Of a stretch of DNA of 9,558 nucleotides, positions 6,595 through 9,558 are shown in pieces; positions within the stretch are counted from its first letter, which is position 1; every line of letters starts with the position of its first letter. This DNA is from Fimenecus sp964614605. Lineage in GTDB: Bacteria; Bacillota; Clostridia; Oscillospirales; Acutalibacteraceae. The stretch covers positions 1 to 9,558 of the forward strand of contig CAZTLU010000056.1 in assembly GCA_964614605.1 (NCBI GenBank), in the 5' to 3' direction. Made by a program: the position numbers and the translations under genes. The notes below the pieces were generated by a model that did not search any database, was not told the DNA's origin, and saw only the letters and a program-made list of their open reading frames with translations.

Positions 6595-7135
6595 TATAAA
6601 TCTGTAAGGATGCACGGATTTTATTCGCTGTGTGCTCGCCTGCAAGAATTTCTGCAATCTGCAAGCCGAATTCAATTGAACTTCCCATACCCCGTGCGGT
6701 GATAATATTACCGTCGCGGGCAACATATTTTTCTGAAAGAACGGCGCCAAGCAATTCATCTTCAAAGCCGGGAAATGCAGTTGCCTCTTTACCCTCTAAA
6801 AGTCCTTTGTGACCTAAAATTGAGGGCGCGGCACAAATTGCACAAATAAGCTTGCCGTTTTCAACTGCCCAGTCAATCGCCTTTTGCACAACGGGGCTCT
6901 TTTCAAGATTAAGTGTGCCGGGCATTCCACCGGGGAGCACGATTGCCTGCACCTTTTCATCAAGAATCAAATCTCTCTCATAAATATCAGCGGCAACGGG
7001 AATCTGGTGTGAGCCGATTACAAAATCCTCGCCCACGCCAACGGTCACAACATCTAATTCTGCACGGCGTAAAACATCAACCGTTGCAAGTGCTTCAATT
7101 TCTTCAAATCCGGGTGCTAAAAATACATAAATCAT
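6587..7135 (-). CDS. DJ-1/PfpI family protein (YajL/ThiJ-like)
   Basis: Cytoplasmic DJ-1 subfamily protein of 182 residues, the usual length. Members act on reactive carbonyls (a glutathione-independent glyoxalase activity; protein deglycation is disputed) or as redox-stress chaperones. Seen are the N-terminal GFEEIEA with the conserved Glu at about 14, the IVLPGGMPGT loop at about 65-74, and the nucleophile elbow ICAICAAP with the reactive Cys at about 101, matching Cys106 of human DJ-1. The late segment ITARGMGSSIEFGL is also typical of the family. The ATG at 7135 lies 5 nt after the GNAT stop and is preceded by GGAG (7144-7147) with 8 nt spacing, which favours it over the upstream in-frame start at 7171 inside the GNAT gene. 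It overlaps the next gene by 8 nt. The physiological substrate here is unknown. Confidence 0.9.
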   Translation of the reverse strand: MIYVFLAPGFEEIEALATVDVLRRAELDVVTVGVGEDFVIGSHQIPVAADIYERDLILDEKVQAIVLPGGMPGTLNLEKSPVVQKAIDWAVENGKLICAICAAPSILGHKGLLEGKEATAFPGFEDELLGAVLSEKYVARDGNIITARGMGSSIEFGLQIAEILAGEHTANKIRASLQIYNG

Positions 7136-7140
7136 AGTCT

Positions 7141-7860
7141 TTACTCCAAGGTAATGCCGATATAACAGCACATATTTTCAATTTCTTTATTCTCTGTTTT
7201 AATCATTGCAGGGGCTTCAGCTTCACCAAAACCAATATCGCCCTGAATAATTGTTCCGTCAATTTTCAATTCTTCGGGAAGAGCCTCAAAATCACCTTTT
7301 GCATTTCTGATAATCACATTTTCATCATTAAAAACTAACCCAAAGTCACAAGCTTTTCCGCCGTAATGAATACAGGCTTTTTTCCAGTATTCACAAACGC
7401 TTTTATGAAAGCTTAATTCATTCTTGAATTCAAGCTTTCCTTTGATTTCAGGCATTTCACCGTTTATTGTATGTGTTCTTCTCACGCCGAAAGGTGAAAA
7501 TCCGCATTTTGCGTAATATTCAAATAAGGAGCGTTCCGCGGGCACAAGAGTAAGAAAATCATAGCCGTTTTTTTGGCACCAATCATATGAAAAATCAAGA
7601 AGATTTCGCATATAACCTTTACCGCGGTGAGTGTATTTTGTCATTGCGCAGTAAACACATTTGCCCTTGTAGTCGCCGATTTTGCAATCGAGCAGAAAAA
7701 GTGAAGACACAATTTCGCCGTCAATTTTTATTACGGGGGTAACAACATCTGCGAAAATGTTTTCAAAAAAGTATTCAGTTACCTGCTTTTCCTCAAGAAA
7801 AACGCTCTGCCATAAAGAACTTAAAGCATTTATATCTTTTTCTGTTGCAAAATCAATCAT
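7141..7860 (-). CDS. GNAT family N-acetyltransferase
   Basis: Predicted acetyl-CoA-dependent acyltransferase of 239 residues. The N-terminal half is a GNAT domain: strands ending in VSSLFLLDCKIGDYKGKCVY at about 51-70, the pyrophosphate-binding loop THRGKGYMRNLL at about 77-88 (R/QxxGxG/A type), and the motif B helix FEYYAKCGFSPFG at about 113-125. Residues from about 135 onward form an additional C-terminal region that I do not recognise, as in the longer GNAT proteins with a second domain. The substrate cannot be told. The ATG at 7860 overlaps the DUF2156 stop by 8 nt and has no visible Shine-Dalgarno sequence, so translation probably depends on termination of the upstream gene. A close functional link with DUF2156 is therefore likely but unproven. 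Confidence 0.85.
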   Translation of the reverse strand: MIDFATEKDINALSSLWQSVFLEEKQVTEYFFENIFADVVTPVIKIDGEIVSSLFLLDCKIGDYKGKCVYCAMTKYTHRGKGYMRNLLDFSYDWCQKNGYDFLTLVPAERSLFEYYAKCGFSPFGVRRTHTINGEMPEIKGKLEFKNELSFHKSVCEYWKKACIHYGGKACDFGLVFNDENVIIRNAKGDFEALPEELKIDGTIIQGDIGFGEAEAPAMIKTENKEIENMCCYIGITLE

Positions 7861-8743
7861 AATATTTATATACTGCCGAATATTTAATCACAAGACGATG
7901 GGGTTGATATGAAAGCTTTGCTCTGCGAAGCCCCTCACTGCCTGTGTCGTCTTCACGGTTTATAAATTCATATCTGTCTTTAAGCTGACGAGCAAATTCG
8001 CGGTTAATCATCTGATAAGCTCCGCGAATATTACCGTAAGCCTTTTCAACATGGGTGCAGAAGGTGTTGTCATTAAGCCTTTCGCCAAATGTGAATGCCA
8101 CAATTTCACCTTGAATTGTGAGAATTCCGCCTTCAAGCCCCAATTCAAAGAAATTCTGCAAGGCTCTTTTAATTGCAATATACTCATTGAGAATTTCTTC
8201 GGGATTTTTTTCAGAGTTGAGCCTTTTCCAATGCTCATTCAAAAGTAAGCATTGCTCAATGTTATCTTTATTTATGGGCTCATATTTCCAATCAAAGGTC
8301 TTTTCAAAATATGAAATGTGATTGCGTTTGCTTGCAAGCTTTCTGCCTGCAAGATTTGCAAGACTTTCCGATGTGTATAAATAGTCGAAAAAGTCACGTT
8401 CTTCGTAAAATTGAAAATGCTTAGGGAATAAAGCGTTTAATTCGTCCTTGTCCTTTTCGGTCATACCGTAAAAGCCAAGCACAACGCCTTTCTGCCTTGA
8501 ATATTTAATCAGTTTCTCGATTGTGGACCGCTTATCGCCCTTGCCCACGGGATAACAGAATTCGGGCGTGTAAGCAAAATCTGCGGAAACGAAAATTCCG
8601 TTGTCATTGCATATTTTGTTTTCATAAATCTGTGACCACATAAAAATATTGCCAAAGCAGTATTCACAGCAGTCGGTCTGCCCCTCGTTGAATGCCTTTT
8701 GCACCCATTCTAAATCAGAAAGTGTCGGAGAATGAAACTCCAT
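7853..8743 (-). CDS. DUF2156 (MprF C-terminal-like) acyltransferase-fold protein
   Basis: Stand-alone soluble DUF2156/LPG_synthase_C protein of 296 residues. The family is related to the catalytic domain of MprF, a double GNAT fold that transfers amino acids from aminoacyl-tRNA to phosphatidylglycerol; the stand-alone clostridial versions have no established substrate. Family-like segments seen are CEYCFGNIFMW at about 26-36, KLASKRNHISYF at about 135-146, GLEGGILTIQGEIVAFTFGE at about 202-221 and NREDDTGSEGLRRAKLSYQP at about 262-281. No membrane segment or signal peptide is present, so the MprF flippase part is absent. The ATG follows the kinase stop with zero spacing and has AAGGAG 9 nt upstream (8753-8758), inside the kinase gene. 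Its end overlaps the GNAT gene by 8 nt. The family call is firm; the reaction is unknown. Confidence 0.85.
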   Translation of the reverse strand: MEFHSPTLSDLEWVQKAFNEGQTDCCEYCFGNIFMWSQIYENKICNDNGIFVSADFAYTPEFCYPVGKGDKRSTIEKLIKYSRQKGVVLGFYGMTEKDKDELNALFPKHFQFYEERDFFDYLYTSESLANLAGRKLASKRNHISYFEKTFDWKYEPINKDNIEQCLLLNEHWKRLNSEKNPEEILNEYIAIKRALQNFFELGLEGGILTIQGEIVAFTFGERLNDNTFCTHVEKAYGNIRGAYQMINREFARQLKDRYEFINREDDTGSEGLRRAKLSYQPHRLVIKYSAVYKYYD

Positions 8744-9409
8744 TTATATTATCTCCTTAACGATACCGAAAATTGTATTTCCGATTTCTTCGATTGATAA
8801 CGGCTCGTCACCCTCAAAGCACTTAACCACATTCCAATTAAAGCGGTCAGCGGCATAAAGAGCGGCTTCACGGCAGGCTTTCAAGTATTCAACATTTGCC
8901 TCGTGAACATCCTTTTTAGCTTCCTCGCCCTCATAGCGCTTTGACATAAGGCGCTGTGAAATATCAACATCCATATCAAGATAAATTACCGCATCGGGTG
9001 AGGGGATTTCCATCATTTCGTATTCTGTGTGGAAAAGCCAGTCAAGATACTTGTCCCATTCTGTTTTCGGGAGCTTAACTGTCTGATGAACTGCGTTTGA
9101 GGTTGTGTAACGGTCGGCAAGAATTAAAGTGCCGTTCTTATAATCGTCACCCCAGATATTCTTAAAGCTTGCATAGCGGTCAACCGCGTAAAAAAGTGAT
9201 GCGGAATAAATATTCACATCTGCGGGGTTACTGCCGAATTCACCGGCAAGATACATTTTTACAAGTGTGCTTGATTTGTTCTCATAATCGGGCAGTTTAA
9301 TCTGTCGCAGTTTAATATTATTGTCAATAAGCTTACTTTTTAAAAGCTCTACCTGTGTTGACTTTCCGCTACCGTCAAGTCCTTCAATTACAATCATCTT
9401 TCCGTTCAT
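8744..9409 (-). CDS. tmk: Thymidylate kinase-like P-loop nucleoside monophosphate kinase
   Basis: Cytoplasmic kinase of the thymidylate kinase family, which phosphorylates dTMP to dTDP with ATP. Seen in 221 residues: a Walker A loop GLDGSGKST at about 10-18, the LFYAVDRY segment at about 72-79 matching the family's LLFAADR helix, a second DR motif in ADRYTTSNAVHQ at about 98-109, a YLDMD strand at about 143-147, and an Arg/Lys-rich lid (KRYEGEEAKK) at about 157-166. Length fits the family (about 200-230). I chose the ATG at 9409 because GGGG lies 9 nt upstream and the protein then begins directly before the first strand; ATGs at 9430 and 9424 are possible, but the 9430 one has no ribosome binding site. 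The usual SSxAYQ substrate motif reads TSNAVHQ, so this may be a divergent paralogue with another nucleotide substrate. It is the first gene of the operon, and its TAA directly abuts the next ATG. Confidence 0.8.
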   Translation of the reverse strand: MNGKMIVIEGLDGSGKSTQVELLKSKLIDNNIKLRQIKLPDYENKSSTLVKMYLAGEFGSNPADVNIYSASLFYAVDRYASFKNIWGDDYKNGTLILADRYTTSNAVHQTVKLPKTEWDKYLDWLFHTEYEMMEIPSPDAVIYLDMDVDISQRLMSKRYEGEEAKKDVHEANVEYLKACREAALYAADRFNWNVVKCFEGDEPLSIEEIGNTIFGIVKEII

Positions 9410-9445
9410 TGCATAAAACCCCATATTCATAATTATACAGATAAC

Positions 9446-9474
9446 ATTATAGCAAATAATTTTCGATAATACAA
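9446..9474 (-). promoter_or_regulatory. Extended -10 promoter of the nine-gene operon
   Basis: On the minus strand a perfect TATAAT (9446-9451) is preceded by TGC (9452-9454), giving the extended -10 form TGnTATAAT. A weak -35 hexamer, TTGTAT (9469-9474), lies exactly 17 nt upstream. Transcription should begin near 9439, about 30 nt before the preferred kinase start. It is the only good sigma-A-type promoter I can find ahead of the operon, and no comparable one is seen before 1578. Confidence 0.75.
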
Positions 9475-9558
9475 TATTAAATAAAAAATTAAAGTGTAAA
9501 TAAGAATTTGTAGAACTCTTTTCAATTTGATGTATTACTAAAATCGACCATCAAACAA
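9475..9558. other. AT-rich intergenic end of the window
   Basis: This stretch upstream of the operon promoter is very AT-rich and carries no coding region of useful length on either strand. I see no hairpin with a U-tract. It is probably the 3' side of the gap to the previous gene, which lies outside the window. Confidence 0.6.

Noticed and set aside
6593..6598. A perfect minus-strand TATAAT at the DJ-1/cyclo-ligase junction
   Set aside because: There is no acceptable -35 hexamer at 16-18 nt and no TG extension, and the bases are explained by the codons of the DJ-1 C-terminus.
6595..6765. Upstream in-frame extension of the cyclo-ligase gene
   Set aside because: It overlaps the DJ-1 coding region in another frame; the canonical family N-terminus starts at 6594.
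9475..9530. Second possible promoter upstream of the kinase (TTGAAA with TATTTA, 17 nt apart)
   Set aside because: The -10 matches consensus at only three positions in a very AT-rich stretch, and the extended -10 promoter downstream is much better.
1..9558. Search for a defence system, prophage, mobile element, CRISPR, RNA gene or toxin-antitoxin pair
   Set aside because: No transposase, integrase, nuclease, reverse transcriptase, terminal inverted repeats, regular spacer repeats or cloverleaf-like structure was seen; all coding space is filled by recognisable cellular families.

Overview
The window looks like ordinary chromosomal DNA of a low-to-moderate GC Gram-positive anaerobe, most likely a Clostridia member of the Ruminococcaceae/Oscillospiraceae type. 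The reasons are AAGGAG(G)-type ribosome binding sites, extended -10 promoters (TGnTATAAT), U-tailed intrinsic terminators, a stand-alone DUF2156 protein of a kind common in Clostridia, an MltG with a long cytoplasmic N-terminus, and a GPH-type sugar symporter. The taxonomic call is inference; there is no rRNA or other marker gene. Every gene lies on the minus strand, so the transcription order runs from high to low coordinates.

Region 1 (about 9474 down to 1615) is one compact operon. It starts at an extended -10 promoter (9446-9474) and ends at an intrinsic terminator (1615-1651). In order of transcription it encodes: a thymidylate kinase-like P-loop kinase (9409-8744), a DUF2156 acyltransferase-fold protein (8743-7853), a GNAT acetyltransferase (7860-7141), a DJ-1/PfpI protein (7135-6587), 5-formyltetrahydrofolate cyclo-ligase (6594-6040), the endolytic transglycosylase MltG (6043-4349), a U32/TrhP-type tRNA hydroxylation protein (4344-3124), a YhhN/TMEM86-type membrane protein (3073-2345) and the tRNA m7G46 methyltransferase TrmB (2335-1664). 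That is nine genes. All junctions are overlaps or gaps of 9 nt or less, except the U32-yhhN gap of 50 nt, which contains a small hairpin.

Region 2 (1578 down to 11) is a single-gene unit: a GPH-family (MelB-like) cation:solute symporter. It has its own extended -10 promoter, with direct and inverted repeats around the -10, an unusual TTG start behind a strong GGAGGG site, and a strong hairpin terminator at the window edge.

The operon mixes nucleotide supply (kinase), folate and carbonyl metabolite repair (cyclo-ligase, DJ-1), tRNA modification (U32, TrmB), cell-envelope functions (MltG, YhhN) and two acyltransferase-fold proteins of unknown substrate. This reads as a growth-linked housekeeping operon, not a defence, mobile or biosynthetic cluster. 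I found no mobile element, CRISPR array, RNA gene, phage gene or obvious horizontally acquired segment. The least understood parts are the kinase/DUF2156/GNAT trio at the promoter-proximal end and the repeats at the symporter promoter.
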